Assembly (NCBI GenBank): GCA_014607495.2
Contig: CP053161.1
Location: forward strand, 10,301,115-10,365,114
Origin: Carposina sasakii
Lineage: Eukaryota > Arthropoda > Insecta > Lepidoptera > Carposinidae
Length of the DNA stretch: 64,000 nucleotides
Direction of reading: 5' to 3'
Position 1 is the first letter of the stretch; the number at the start of each line of letters is the position of its first letter. This document shows positions 36,230 through 48,147 of the stretch, in pieces. Both the position numbers and the translations under genes were made by a program. The notes below the pieces were generated by a model, which worked only from the letters and a program-made list of their open reading frames with translations, had not been told where the DNA came from and made no database searches.

Positions 36230-36604
36230 TTGAAAGTTTCAGTATGGATGCCGACTGACTTACGGAACTCCTCATGGCAATACATGACGCGGTTACAATT
36301 ACCTACCAGAAGGATGACGACATCGCGTTGCCAGTATTCGATCCTGAACGAAATAATTGCGGAGCTGCTAGTTGGTGTGACAGCGTGGATGTTCTATCCA
36401 ATGAACTATACTGGAGCAGCATCAAAACAGCAGCCAAAGTTAGCAGGTGTCGTGAGGGTTCAGCTGTACAATGGTACGAATCAGTGGATAGCAGCACTTG
36501 GAAGAAGAGCTGAGAAGATTTTTTTTACAAAAGAATATGCCGAAGAGAATTTAAGGCTGCTATGCAACAGAAAGGTCACACTTTCGAAGAAGCATTGTTT
36601 GTAA
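36230..36604 (+). pseudogene. Gypsy gag relic
   Basis: The frame at 36,274-36,513 reads DIALPVFDPERNNCGAASWC, then YWSSIKTAAKVSRCREGSAV and QWYESVDSSTWKKS. This follows the pattern of insect gypsy gag (LPxFDP...W...L.G.A..WY.....TW..W). It is stopped by a TGA at 36,511-36,513, with gag-like sequence continuing to about 36,600. A second overlapping frame (36,230-36,604) is a shadow. Confidence 0.6.
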
Positions 36605-37269
36605 ACATAAGAATACTCATACTTGTAAGATATGAGTGAAGTTTGACGTTTTTCCATATGGATGTTTTCTACTAGAAAGTTCAGTTGTGTTTGCGAAATC
36701 AGCTTAAGGTTTTTTTTATAGTATTATTTTTTATTTTCTTTATTATGCAAACTTTATATGAGTAGGTACTATTAAATTGAGTAGAAACTTTTTAGGAACT
36801 ATTGATGATAATACACAAAGCTGTGCCTAATAGAAAACCTGATTTCGTTCTTTCGGATTCTTTCTATTTCTAAATAAAATGAAGTATAGTCTGGCGGTAT
36901 GAGACGTGTTGATGTCAAGATGTCATTGCTCAATAGTAGCATACCCAATATCGCAGCACTTATCTCCGTTTTATCGACTTATATTAATAAATTTCACCAT
37001 GGATCTGGAATCAATGGAGCCAAGCGTCCAAAGTCAGGTTTGAAAAAAAAAATTTTCCTGTGAAAACAAACTGAACATTAATAGTCCCAATGCTCAAAAC
37101 TTAGACCGGCTTCACAGGTTCTTCAACCTCGTAATATGTAACAAAATGTTTAACTATTGTAAAAACCAGGTAATTTTGAAACTGTTACTTTTTAACAAGC
37201 TCCGGGCTGAAGCAAGAGATTCTACTAGCATTTAATTTGTAATTACACAACTAAGGATGTAATTTTTTT

Positions 37270-37400
37270 TAGAAAATGCGGTGTGTATTACAGAAGTTCC
37301 TAATTATGGTCTGTCAATAAAATGCCTCAAATATACTGGAGCAAGCTGTAGTATCATAAAGGAATCTATAGCTAGGAAATTAGCTTTTCACTATACTCCT
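37270..37400 (+). pseudogene. Gypsy aspartic protease relic
   Basis: A plus-strand frame around 37,290-37,395 reads VPNYGLSIKCLKYTGASCSI followed by IKESIARKLAF. This matches the flap-side start of a retroelement protease, but the catalytic Asp of the D-T-G triad is Tyr (TAT at 37,332-37,334). That alone would abolish activity. Confidence 0.65.
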
Positions 37401-37639
37401 ACATTGATTTTCATAGCAAAATAACAAAATATATAATAAACTGTAGTCGTTCAGTTTACTTATATTAGTTTAGTACTAGATACTCGTATAAATGTAGTAT
37501 AAACAGAGGTTTTAGTTATGACTTTTAATAGGCAGAAACGCAGTACAATTACCCTGATGTAGTCATTTAGTAAGAAAATCTTTCCAAATAAAAACAAATA
37601 AACTTGATTCAATCATTACCAGCGTTAGATGAATAATCA

Positions 37640-37885
37640 TCAAAAAATTACAGGTAATGATCAACTTTATGTTGATTATAGGGCCTTGAATAAAACTTTG
37701 GAAAATTACCTCTTATATGACCAAATTTATAAGCTTGTATCTTTTTTTTCTATAGATATGAAAAACTGATTTAATCAAATCTCGATAGTTTCAGGTTAAG
37801 TCAAATATACTGCTTTTCTAACACCGCTCTTTGAGTTTGAAAAAAAAAATGCCAGTTGGTATATGTCAGGGACCAGCTGTTTTAT
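37640..37885 (+). pseudogene. Gypsy reverse transcriptase relic
   Basis: LYVDYRALNKT at 37,665-37,697 is the RT motif R-x-C-V-D-Y-R-x-L-N. Further on, FSIDMKN with a stop, FNQISIVSG with a stop, KYTAFLTP and MPVGICQGP (37,848-37,874) follow the expected order of RT blocks. The catalytic YxDD block and RNase H were not found, so they are deleted or unrecognisable. Confidence 0.65.
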
Positions 37886-37964
37886 TTATACTTATTATTC
37901 ACTATGGGTGCGCCTACCACCAGGTCCTATACCCTCCACTGATCCTCGGATCTGATAACTCATA

Positions 37965-38040
37965 ACTGAGAAAACAACAGTAAATGTTTGTACTTCTGAA
38001 TTGTAACGCCTAATACAATTTCATTTATATTTATTAGTTT
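37965..38040 (+). repeat. Diverged third copy of the tgacgcctgatacaatt repeat
   Basis: aatgtttgtacttctgaatt, then gtaacgcctaatacaattt, aligns with 19,940-19,985 (aatttgtacttccgaatagtgacgcctgat...) with several changes. It lies inside the decayed gypsy element, so it inserted after the RT region or replaced part of it. Confidence 0.45.
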
Positions 38041-38499
38041 ATGTAAACGATAGCCCCATTCTATTCTAAACAGTCGATTTAGAGAGAAATATTAATGCAA
38101 TCCTGTTGTTAACTCGTGTGATGGCTTAACCTCAACTAATACTATACCACCTAGTAAGTTTACCCAGATTGAAAACAATATTAATCTAAACGTTGAATAT
38201 GAGCTTCAATCCCGGTTAGAAGTTGCGCAACATAACACCGAAGCTCAAAATTGACAATAGCAGTTATATTTTTACAAAACTCCGCCAGAGGTACCAAAAT
38301 TGTACGTGCCGGTGGAATGTGGATTTAGGCTATTTTCAACTATTATGAGATGATAGTAAAATTATCATGTATGATTTGAAAAGACTACATAAACTTTATA
38401 AGGCTGCATTTGTAAGAAAATATATATATAAAACACTGTTTGCTATATTTGTAGTGGAAAGGCTACTCTGGCTCGAAACATGATTTTTATACATTCCAT

Positions 38500-39290
38500 T
38501 GAAAAAGAAACCGTTTCCTTTTTACATGGTCACTTAGATTGTACAGGCCCATTCAGGCAGCCAACGGAAGGTTACAAACACATCCTATGATGGTTTTACA
38601 AACTTTTATTTGTTAAAACTTCTCAAGACTGTTTGCGCCTCTTAATTAGAGCCCATAATTAGAGAGGTAATCACTCTATTCAGTACACATCCGTAGTGGA
38701 CACAGATCGAGGAACCAATTTCAGTTCTCAGCAGATCTCTATTTATGGCTGACGTGGCTGTAGTATTACAAGATTAACATCATGTCATTGCTACGGGCAC
38801 CTCAAGAGGCAATGGCAAAGTCGAAAGGTATGAAGCAACAGTTAACGATACGCTAAATACATGTTGTAATTGTCTGTCAGATTGGCCAAGCAGATTATGG
38901 AAAGTACAAAAGTCTTTTAACACGAGTTAAAAAATGTACTAGTTTTATTCGTAACCGTTTTCTTATTCGTTGAAATGCCAGTATACCATTTATACATACA
39001 AGCCCCTTTGAATGACGTACATATTCCAGAGTGACATATTGATCTAAGGACGGATAGCGAATTAGTAAGCCAACGTCTTATATTACAAGTGGAAAATTTT
39101 AAGAACCGAATCGAGTTTTAGGACAGATATATTATAGGTCTTTCGATGTTGGAAATATAGTCTACGTCTACTAGGATCATAGGCGTGGCGATTCAATAGA
39201 AGTTAAAACTAAATTTCAAAGGATCTTATGATATTATAGCTGTGTTTCCAAATGACAAATAATTCTCTAACAGGTCAGGGAAATTTGAAA
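38500..39290 (+). pseudogene. Gypsy integrase relic
   Basis: HLDCTGPFRQPTEGYKHIL (38,531-38,587) contains the first catalytic Asp. VVDTDRGTNFSS (38,693-38,728) contains the second. The stretch near 38,880-39,015 keeps the pattern before the third acidic region's end (KCTSFIRNRF...FIHTSPFE). A C-terminal fragment (FDVGNIVYV, ~39,140) and gtgtttccaaatgac follow. Several stops intervene. Confidence 0.65.
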
Positions 39291-39612
39291 AATTAATAGC
39301 AAAAAAAAAACAACGAATAAGGCAAGCCGATTGGGTGGGTAGATGAACATCAGTTCAGCTAATCTATATTGTACTTTTATGAAATGAAATTTATTATTTG
39401 ACGAATCCTTTTATTCTGGATTATACAAAATATATCATTGTAATTAAAAAGACAATTAGAAAAACCTAAGAAGAGAACATTCAGATACAGGCAAAATCAG
39501 TTGCCTCAACTGCCTGCCTGTTTACATATAATAATAATTATTATTCATTAACGTACAGGTATGTAATATAAATAATATATCACTAACGTGTACAAAATAT
39601 AAGTAAATATGT

Positions 39613-40637
39613 AATAAGCCTAATGTTAAAGGTGTGGCATTTGCCAGCGTTAATAAATAAATAACAAGCCTAATTTGAAAGGTGTGGCATTGGCCAGATG
39701 AAATAAATCCCAACTAATATTATAAATGCGAAAGTAACTCTGTCTGTCTGTCTGTTACGCTTTCCCGCTTAAACCTCGCAACCGATTTTGATGAAATTTG
39801 GTACAGGCAATCTTTAGACCCTGAGACAGAACATAGGCTACTTTTTATTTCGAAAAAAAGGGATGAAGGGGTTGAAATAGAGGTTGAAAGTTTGTATGGG
39901 ATTTCTTAATTTTAAAAGATAAAACCATGAAACTTTATATTTAAGCACTTGATAAGAAATCATTAAACATTTGTTCTAGCATTTTTGAAATTTCGACCAG
40001 CTAAGGGGTGAAATAAGGGTTGAAAGTTAGTATGCAAGTTCGTCAAATATCACGTCATAAGAAGTTCCATAAGTCTGCAACAGATGGCGCCTTCTGAATT
40101 CTTCTGTCTTTTCTGCAGTCCACGCGGACGGAGTCGCGGGCGTCCGCTAGTAAATAATAAGCCTAATGTGAAAGGTGTGGCATTTGCCAGACGAAAGAAA
40201 TAAATAATAAGCCTAATGTGAAAGGTGTGGCGTTTGCCAGATGAAATATAAGCCTAATGTGAAAGGTGTGGCGTATGCCAGATGAAATATAAGCCTAATG
40301 TGAAAGGCGTGGCGTATGCCAGATGAAATAATAAGCCTAATGTGAAAGGTGTGGCGTATGCCAGATGAAATATAAGCCTAATGTGAAAGGCCTGGCATTT
40401 GCCAGATGAAATATAAGCCTAATGTGAAAGGTGTGGCGTATGCCAGATGAAATAATAAGCCTAATGTGAAAGGTGTGGCGTATGCCAGATGAAATAAATA
40501 ATATGCCTAATGTGAAAGGCCTGGCATTTGCCAGATGAAATAAATAAATAATAAGCCTAATGTGAAAGGCCTGGCATTTGCCAGATTAAATAAATAAATC
40601 ATAAGCCTAATGTGAAAGGCCTGGCAATTGCCAGATT
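39613..40637 (+). repeat. Tandem array, about 13 units of 40-50 bp
   Basis: The consensus core is aagcctaatgtgaaaggtgt followed by ggcatttgccagatgaaata and a variable taaa spacer. Two diverged units (39,613 and 39,661) lie left of an inserted retroelement tail and about eleven lie right of it (40,155-40,637). Each core has an inverted repeat (TGGCAtttGCCA; CTGGCA..TGCCAG in the 'ggcctggc' subtype). Two subtypes, gtgtggcgtatgcc and gcctggcatttgcc, are intermixed. Confidence 0.95.
39712..40152 (-). repeat. Retroelement tail inserted in the tandem array
   Basis: Plus-strand reading starts ctaatattataaatgcgaaa with a ctgtctgtctgtctgttac run, then ccgattttgatgaaatttgg, and ends cgcggacggagtcgcgggcg followed by tccgctagt. 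This is the reverse orientation of the family seen at 53,452-53,688. It is about 440 bp with both ends recognisable, and it splits unit 2 of the array from the rest. Confidence 0.8.
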
Positions 40638-40776
40638 AATAATATAAGGTTTTATACAAAAAAGATGGTTATATAACACTTATAACATAAGGTTTTATAA
40701 AAATATACTTGATTTATCTAATATTGTAAAAGAGAGTGTTTTGTACTTCGAGAACGAAGCACAAGTCAGTATGGCC
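40638..40776. other. Spacer between array and duplication copy B
   Basis: AT-rich with a short direct repeat (ataaggttttata, 40,650 and 40,688). It ends in tcagtatggcc at the junction with duplication copy B. Confidence 0.5.
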
Positions 40777-42242
40777 GTGATAGATTATTCACAATGACTG
40801 TGAGTCATTGTTGTTTTATAAATATTGAAAAATGTAAAACATTTGTATTTATGCAATAATTTTATTTCGTAATTATCAATATTAGCATTTTTGTTCATTT
40901 AAAATTGTGGTCGAAAACAATTGGCTGTATGTTCATGAATAAAAAAAAAGAATGACATTACAAAAAGCGGGGGAAAACGTTTGGGACGGCTCCCTCGAAA
41001 AATATTATCAAAAAGAAGAAAAGATACTATAAAAACTCATATAAGTAGTAATCTAATATACTATTTATTAGAAACTTTGGGCTTATTTAATAATTAAATG
41101 CCAACAGTAATACAATATAATTAATTTACTTTGTTGTCTTGGTAGCTGTAGTACTTCATGTTCATGTAAGTAATATTTCTCATATTTTGTCAAAAGTGAT
41201 AGAATATATCCTATCTATAAGAATAATCTTTATAAATTGAGGCATGAAAATTGATAATTCAAAGTTTAAAGGTCAAATGATGCTTAGCTAGTTCCCAATA
41301 ATAAGCTTCCAAGGAGGGAAGTCTTTGTGAAACTTTGTTTGTTTGTAACAGGGCTTACTGGGCGTATTTCATATGTGCTATTATAGTATTTCCTTTAGAC
41401 AAGAAGTGACTAATCCAACTTAAGTACTGCATGTACATAACTGGTGTGTAAGTGCATGTTTGATGTTCATGATGTCGCTGAATGTCTTGTTTTGAGTATT
41501 TTGGTTTATAAGATTTATTTTATCACTTCTTCGTACATGTGAAGTGTTCACCTATTTAGGTGTTGCATGTACCTACACACCTAAGTATCTGGTGTAAGTG
41601 CATGATAATAGAAGTTATTTATGTTCTCTTAAAATATTAATTTCCTTTATAATTGCAACAAATAAATTCTACGGCATGGTCATATAATTATAAACTTTTT
41701 GTGTTATAACTACTGGTATTTTATCATTTCAGTAAACATTAAATAAATGATTGTGAAAATAAATTCCCTTTTGTTTTTAATATTTCACACCTTCAAGTTA
41801 GAGAGTATGTCTGTACATATATCAATAAGTTATTAGATTGACCTACTAAACTATAGTATATTAGCTTCTAAGTAATAGCAGGATAGCTAAATATATCAAG
41901 ATAAAACTTGTACCAAACTCCTACTACCTTACTTAATAGGTAACTTTTTGAGTCCGAATTTGTTTATGAAAATCGTATGAGAGCCTAGACCATTGGCCGA
42001 ACCATGATTCATTTATCTTTGATTCCCTGCTATAGATAAAAGCTAAAAGTTTTTTTCCAAATTAAAATGACCAGTGATTAATTATAATTCTGCAGCTAAT
42101 GAGTCTGATTGTTTCCCTGTATATTCACGATAAAAGTTTAAAATTCAAAGTTTAAGATGTTTTGTTTGTTGCATTAATTAATTCTAGACCTTTTAAAAGT
42201 CTGCGCTCAACTTTCGACGCGTCTTTTCAAGTAAATTGCGTG
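40777..42242 (+). repeat. Permuted duplication, copy B (order Y then X)
   Basis: Y (40,777-41,799) begins gtgatagattattcacaatg exactly as at 34,811. It ends at cttcaagtt and passes straight into X (41,795-42,242), which starts agttagagagtatgtc as at 34,344 and ends acgcgtcttttcaag, then taaattgcgtg, as at 34,810. AAGTT (41,795-41,799) is shared by both segments at the joint. Outside these limits the flanks differ from copy A. Confidence 0.92.
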
Positions 42243-42492
42243 CATACTTTATAGGGTGGCTACGACGTACTTTAAACTGCTATGTGACTGGAGTCTAACA
42301 TGCGACGACGTTTATTATAAACGAGGCATGTAACTGGAGCTGGTACACGCCATTTTGGATTAGTAGTTGTCTATCTTAGCACACGCTATTATTATTATAC
42401 TTAATTTTTTAAAATGCGTAAAAAAATAAAAGGCTATTTGTACAGTTGTTTCTAACTGATGAATAAATTAGATGCTATCTTTTTCTCATAAT

Positions 42493-42770
42493 CAACATCA
42501 TCATCATCAGCCTATTGCAGTCCACTGCTGGACGCAGGCCTCCCCTAGGGCATGCCACAAGACTGTCATAGGTGGTATTTACCCATAGTCTCCACGCTGG
42601 GCAGGCGGGTTGGTGACCTCAGTTTGTATTTTGGACTATGTTGTCAATACGGGAGGCGCCGCTGCCCACTTCCCGGAAACCCTTAATCGCCTCGTACGAT
42701 ACCCACGGGCAGACATTGGGTGGTACGAATTCTACTCTGCCGGCACCACGCAGCCATGGATCACATCAAC
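42493..42770 (+). repeat. Lepidopteran 'cagcctattgcagtccactg' repeat
   Basis: Starts (atc)n with agcctattgcagtccactgc and tggacgcaggcctcccctag, passes through ggcgggttggtgacctcagt, and ends with ttaatcgcctcgtacgatac and ccacgggcagacattgggtg. Both halves are motifs I know from lepidopteran non-LTR elements and their short derivatives. The small ORF 42,610-42,801 is part of this repeat. Confidence 0.7.
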
Positions 42771-45700
42771 ATTCACAGCATCAACTTTGTTCTTCAAATA
42801 GACTTATCAGACCATAGGAAAAGTCGGCCCTTAGTCAACATGAATAATATTTCATTAATTGAATATAGTATGAAATCATTAGTTCGGTAGATTTATTTAT
42901 TCATAATGAAGGTGACTTTTTTTCTTTGAGAATGTCCTGTAAGCTTTTTACAATCACCAATAAGCTACTTGCAATGACAGTAGTACAGCAACCATGACAG
43001 ATTCAGCTATGTTTCTATAGCTGAAAGATTGCACGTAGGGATTATTGTTAGAGTATTTTTTTACCTCATCACAGTCACAGTTTTCTTGTGAAATTGAAGC
43101 GATACGTTATTCGAGAATTGCAATTCGAGAAATACATTTGAATTTCGGAAGCGTCTCATAAATTATTGTTCGTTAAATATTAATATTAATCATTCGTATT
43201 ATACACCTAAAGATTAATTTTTCTTTATAAGTTTGATTAAATCCTGCATGAATATCTGCATAATAGTGTGTATGTCCACAGAGTTATTGCGTGAGAAGTC
43301 TAGTCAGGGAGATCGATCGAAGCTGTCTGCAGTGATAAAGAAACAGTCAACATGCAACGGTAAAATACTGTACTCGGGTACGGTGTAATTGGTTCAATGT
43401 ACTGTAAAAAACTTATTTGTTATCAGATGCTTTCCGTTTTTTCTGTTTTTTCTTTCAGTAAATGCGTTCCGATTTTATTACATATATTATTACTTATATA
43501 ATAAAGGAATTAGAAGTAACAGTAGACTCTAAAATAAGTACATAAACCTCATTATAAGTCTAAATCTTGAAACGTTATTTATTAAACTGATATTTAATAC
43601 TACTTTCCAAATTCAGTTAACAAAATTTGAAAACAAAAACAACGCCCCTCGAAATTACAATATCGTACAACAATAATTTAGTAACTTCAACGGTCTTATT
43701 TTTCCATTAACAGGGGGAGAATCGACATGCAACCAGCTATCTTCACAGATATCTATAGCTTGATTTGATAATAATAACTTACAAAGGAAATGTGGAAAAG
43801 CAAAGCCGGAGGGCGTGAAAATGTTTATACACTTTCATAATTTTGAAGGGATGATATAGAATCCTCTACAAAGAGGGGTCGAAAGGGGCTTCAACAAAAT
43901 ACTTAATACGGAAAATAGGAGGTGAAAAACCTGGTTATATGGGTTTTCCAATGTTGGCTATTATTTGGTTTTTATTTTGTAAGGATTTGCAGGAAAATGC
44001 ATTACCATATTGTAAGGAAACGGGTGGTTTTTGTGGCGTCTGTTTGTATTTTTATTTTGCTTTTAGAACTGCTGCTCGAGGGAATGTTTAGTTGATTTTA
44101 AATTTTTGTTCTTTTCGCGTTTGGTATGCTTAAAGAAAAGTTTTCATTAATACCTACTCTATGTATATATATATGGAAATATATATAGAAATGGTTGAAA
44201 GAGTGAATGAAATATCTAAACATCAGACCATACGTTTTAAATATACACTGCTAGATCTAACTGTTTTACCTGTATTGAAGACACGTGCAAGAATGCATCT
44301 TTCTCTATTGAAAAAGTAAATGATTGTGTGTTTTTATGTACAAGAGTCAAGTACTAGAAAGGAAAATTATAAAAGAGAATATGAGCGAGCAGGTTAGTCG
44401 AGAAGAAAATTATCAGATTGTATCTCGAGCATTTTCTGCTTGGGTACTTTAATTTTTAGCAACCGGAATATACAAGCATTTAAACTTCGAACTGTGCACG
44501 TGTATCCCCTTTTACTGTGTAATTATCCAATTCTTTTTTTTAATTAAAAACCGTTGAACGAAATTGGATCGGTTTCCTTTGTTCTTTAAGGCTTTACTGG
44601 TATTTATTCGGGTATTTTTATCCCAAATTATTTAGGCTTATTGAACGCGATTGGACGCGAGGGCAATCTATCACGGGAAACCCGAGACCTTGCAGATTCT
44701 GCCCGGGATAAATGGGTCGCAAATCTTTTGAAAGCTGGACTTTAAAATTGGTTTTTATTTGGCTTGAGGCTGGAAAATGTGTTTTTTTATCTAGAAACAC
44801 CACACTTCTACAACCAATAAGTATGCTGTACTATAAAACTGAGAATAAATCCGATCTGTTCTTATCACTTAACTGGTAAAAACAATTTGTACGTTCACTT
44901 CTACATTTACAGCTGCCATTACTAGGTAGACAGCACTAAATACTAGATTACTCCTGTCCAGTGAGATAAAACTCAGGAATCGATCACCATTTAAAGAGGA
45001 ATTACATTTCGTTACTGTCCAATCTTACCATTTTACTTCGACGAGTTAGAACAGCGCTAGTTTGTAAAGCGGAGACAGCAAGTTCTTCGTTTAAATATCT
45101 ATTTCGATTGTCAGCCGTTTGTAAGGATAAGCCTGAGTTATTTTGTAATTCACATGGGTAACTGTGACCCGCAAGGTTTTAACCCCCATTTAGATACCTT
45201 TGGATACCCACCGCTTAGATATTCTGGGACCTTTTATTACATCTGTAAAACATAGAACGAATTTACTTGGGATTTTGTTCGAAAATAAGTAGCTAGCCTA
45301 TCGGTTTGAGGATTTGATTTTATGTATGTTTCACGACGGCATGGCATAAAAAATAGATAGGAAAAGTAATTTTTGGACTAGTAGTTTTATATTCAGTGTC
45401 ATTTCGCCACTATGGCTATATTTTGTCAAGAACTGTGGCCAACACTTTATGTTACCTCATATACATTCATATATTTTCTAAAACGAGCTTGTAGTAAGTA
45501 CCCAAACATACATTGATGTTACAAACAAAAAAGTCTTAAAACAAATACAAACGACAGTGTTACTCGTATACAAGCGTATTTATACTCTATTATAGTCCAC
45601 TTCACACAACCCTAAATCGTAAGAAAAACACCTTCTTACAAACAATTTCCAATCTCTTTGTAGTGGGCGCGAACTAGTGGTGACTGAACGATAAATTTTA

Positions 45701-47310
45701 TGACAAATTGAAGCCCTTTGCTTCCCGAAGATTACGATTGTGCAAGTCAGGAGCGATGAGCGATAACGAAAACAATTTTTCCCTTTGAATATTGTACATT
45801 GTTAAGAATAAACGAAGTTAGACATGTTTATAGCATATATACTTTAGATATTTAACTCATCTAGCGACTAATAGGTTTTAATAGTAAGTTCGGAATCGTA
45901 AAACCAAATTAATCCATGCAAAGAATATACTTGGACGAGAGTCCATGTAATAAGAAGACATGTAGATACCGATAGATAATATTTGACATGTATTGTGTGA
46001 CAGAAATGGCATACCATAATCACCTTACTACCTTTATAGAAGCTATTCACCAGTGCGCTTTCCTGTTCATTTTGCATCTTTCTCTGATACGTAGCTGAGC
46101 AACCACACCGCATGCAACGCCTGGATGCGTCTAATAGCACAGCTCTTGACGAATTTCAGAATTGAAAAGCAGATAAAAGGGCACTGGCGTAGACCTGGAC
46201 ATCGAAAAGAGTTTTCAAGTATGTAACACCTAGCTAGAGAATGCAATTGTATTAAATCTGTTTGCTGTGTTGTTTATATGTATAAAAACGCTTGCGTCTT
46301 CAACCATACTGTTCAACGGCACCCGTGCGTGAGTGTAAAATGTGTTTTTTGTCTGCTAAACGAAATTTATTTTATTTGACGGCTGAGCAGTTCTGTTGGG
46401 AGTTTCTTTTGGCTCTAAGGCTTATTTTGTTTTTGAGGAAAATAGTTATTTGCAAATATAGAAATAGTGTATTTACTGGACAAGACGGATGCGCCTACAT
46501 GTTTCTATGTCGTTCTCAATTGAATGTGACAACTTGTTTATTTATAGAAAGCGTTTGTGAAAGAAAACAGTAAACAGTTTTATTCAAGGAAGAAATATTA
46601 TTATTATAAAAGTGAAATGCAAAGTACATAAAGCTTTCTACACTTCCTCAGTGATAAGAAAACATGCAGAAGAAAATAATTGGAAAAAATGTGTCATTTC
46701 ATTCCATTATAATTTTAGACCATGGTGGTCTTAGTACACAAGGATGGCCCAATTTCTTCATGTAATTGAGAATCGAACACTTATACTAAATAATATTTGT
46801 CGCAGTTTATACCCAGATGGGTGATTATTTATATAACAAGTTAGTATAGTAAGTTGCTACTATTTTCTTTGGTGACGTCGTCGTCATAATATGGTCTATG
46901 TATGAAAGAGCCCTAACAAAGTGTAGCTCATCACAAAGTAGACATTTGTTTTCCACCAAACATGGCCACCCAGTGAAATATTCAACTTCATTAAAAGAAA
47001 ATATGCTTCACGAAAAGAAGACGACCTGAAAAATGCATAATGTAAGTTACTAAACTTAGTAAAAACACGTTTCATCGCGCAGGCTTTCTTTGGCGCCTTC
47101 CCGGGCGTCGGATGCTTTTAATGCAAATTTTATTTATACATGTAAATTAATATCTATTCTCCGAGACATCCAGTGAGGCAAGAAATTGAGTACGTGCAAA
47201 AATAAAAGCCGCCTGTGCTACTATGTGTACTCGCATGAGTAAATATGTAGAAATGTTAAAGAAGAGAAAGCTGTGGGAAAACTTCTAATAAATAGCGCAC
47301 CTTATCTCAT
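42771..47310. other. Non-coding DNA, 4.5 kb
   Basis: No gene recognised on either strand. Frames at 44,618-44,803, 45,868-46,140 and 46,292-46,573 lack domains and codon structure. A short TA-rich palindromic tract occurs at 44,160-44,190. Confidence 0.45.
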
Positions 47311-47319
47311 CTTACATTG

Positions 47320-47425
47320 ACATCCACTGCTAAAAGTAGGCCTACCCCAGAGCATGCCACAAAGCTCGATCTCCCGTTTTTGCCATCCGGTTACTACCAG
47401 CCGCCCTTTTTAAGTAATCAATTCA
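47320..47425 (+). repeat. Fragment of the same repeat family as 42,493
   Basis: acatccactgctaaaagtag, then gcctaccccagagcatgcca and caaagctcgatc, then ccatccggttactaccagcc and gcc. This is a diverged piece that retains the tccactgct...aggcct...catgccacaa order of 42,510-42,560. Confidence 0.6.
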
Positions 47426-48140
47426 TCTGGCCGGAGTGATTACATTGACGTAAATATAATGTAATTCAGTTCACAAAGCGTTGATGGAGAAAATGATAAT
47501 TTTTACTCACTTTAGTCAGGTAGGTACTAACAAACGACCTAGTCCTGTTAGTATTTTGAGATATCTGTCTACATTATATTTAATGGTTTTATAAATATCA
47601 TATGATACTTTATCTGCTTCAACTCATTATTTAACATTATTTCAATGTTTAGGATAGATTAAAGACATTCTCAAACCAACAACATAATAAAAGTGTGAGA
47701 AAAAAAAATGTCGCATGTGACTTAATTTCAATTCGAGTTCTAATAGTAGGTTGTTCCTTATGCAAACAGTACAATACCGCCCCTTGTTTTACCAATTACG
47801 TTAGCGGTGGCTCTGTTTGCACGTCGATACTAGCGTCATCGGTTAGAACAATCGACCAGATTGCATTTTCATTTACAATGTGAATTAGTGAAGAGTTTGT
47901 ATAATGGACGGTGATAAATATATGAGTGGATTGGAACTGCGCTGGTAAATATACCGAGAGGTCAAAGAGAAATTGCTGTTTGCGAGTCCGCGGAGAATTA
48001 CAATGTTCTAAAGTATAGAAGCACTTACGTAGTGACTACGAGTATACTTCGGTTCAGTAATGTTTTCCTCTAGAAAAGGCGCTAGTATCTTCATAATTTA
48101 ACTGATCTGTATATTATTACTATCACACATACACAGACGA
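47426..48140. other. Non-coding DNA
   Basis: Nothing recognised. The 62-codon frame at 47,695-47,883 has no recognisable domain. Confidence 0.4.
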
Positions 48141-48147
48141 CGACTCT

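Larger units (their letters stand above)
36185..39330 (+). mobile_element. Heavily decayed Ty3/gypsy retrotransposon
   Basis: Ordered relics on the plus strand: a primer-site-like tcagaagtgggatc (36,193-36,206), gag, aspartic protease, reverse transcriptase, integrase core and integrase C-terminus. All have stops and frame changes. The primer site resembles the tRNA-Leu-type tgtcagaagtgggat common in gypsy elements. No intact ORF exceeds 125 codons. LTRs are no longer recognisable. It lies between the two copies of the permuted duplication. Confidence 0.75.

Noticed and set aside
39613..40637. CRISPR-like array
   Set aside because: Units are contiguous tandem repeats without unique spacers, in eukaryotic DNA.
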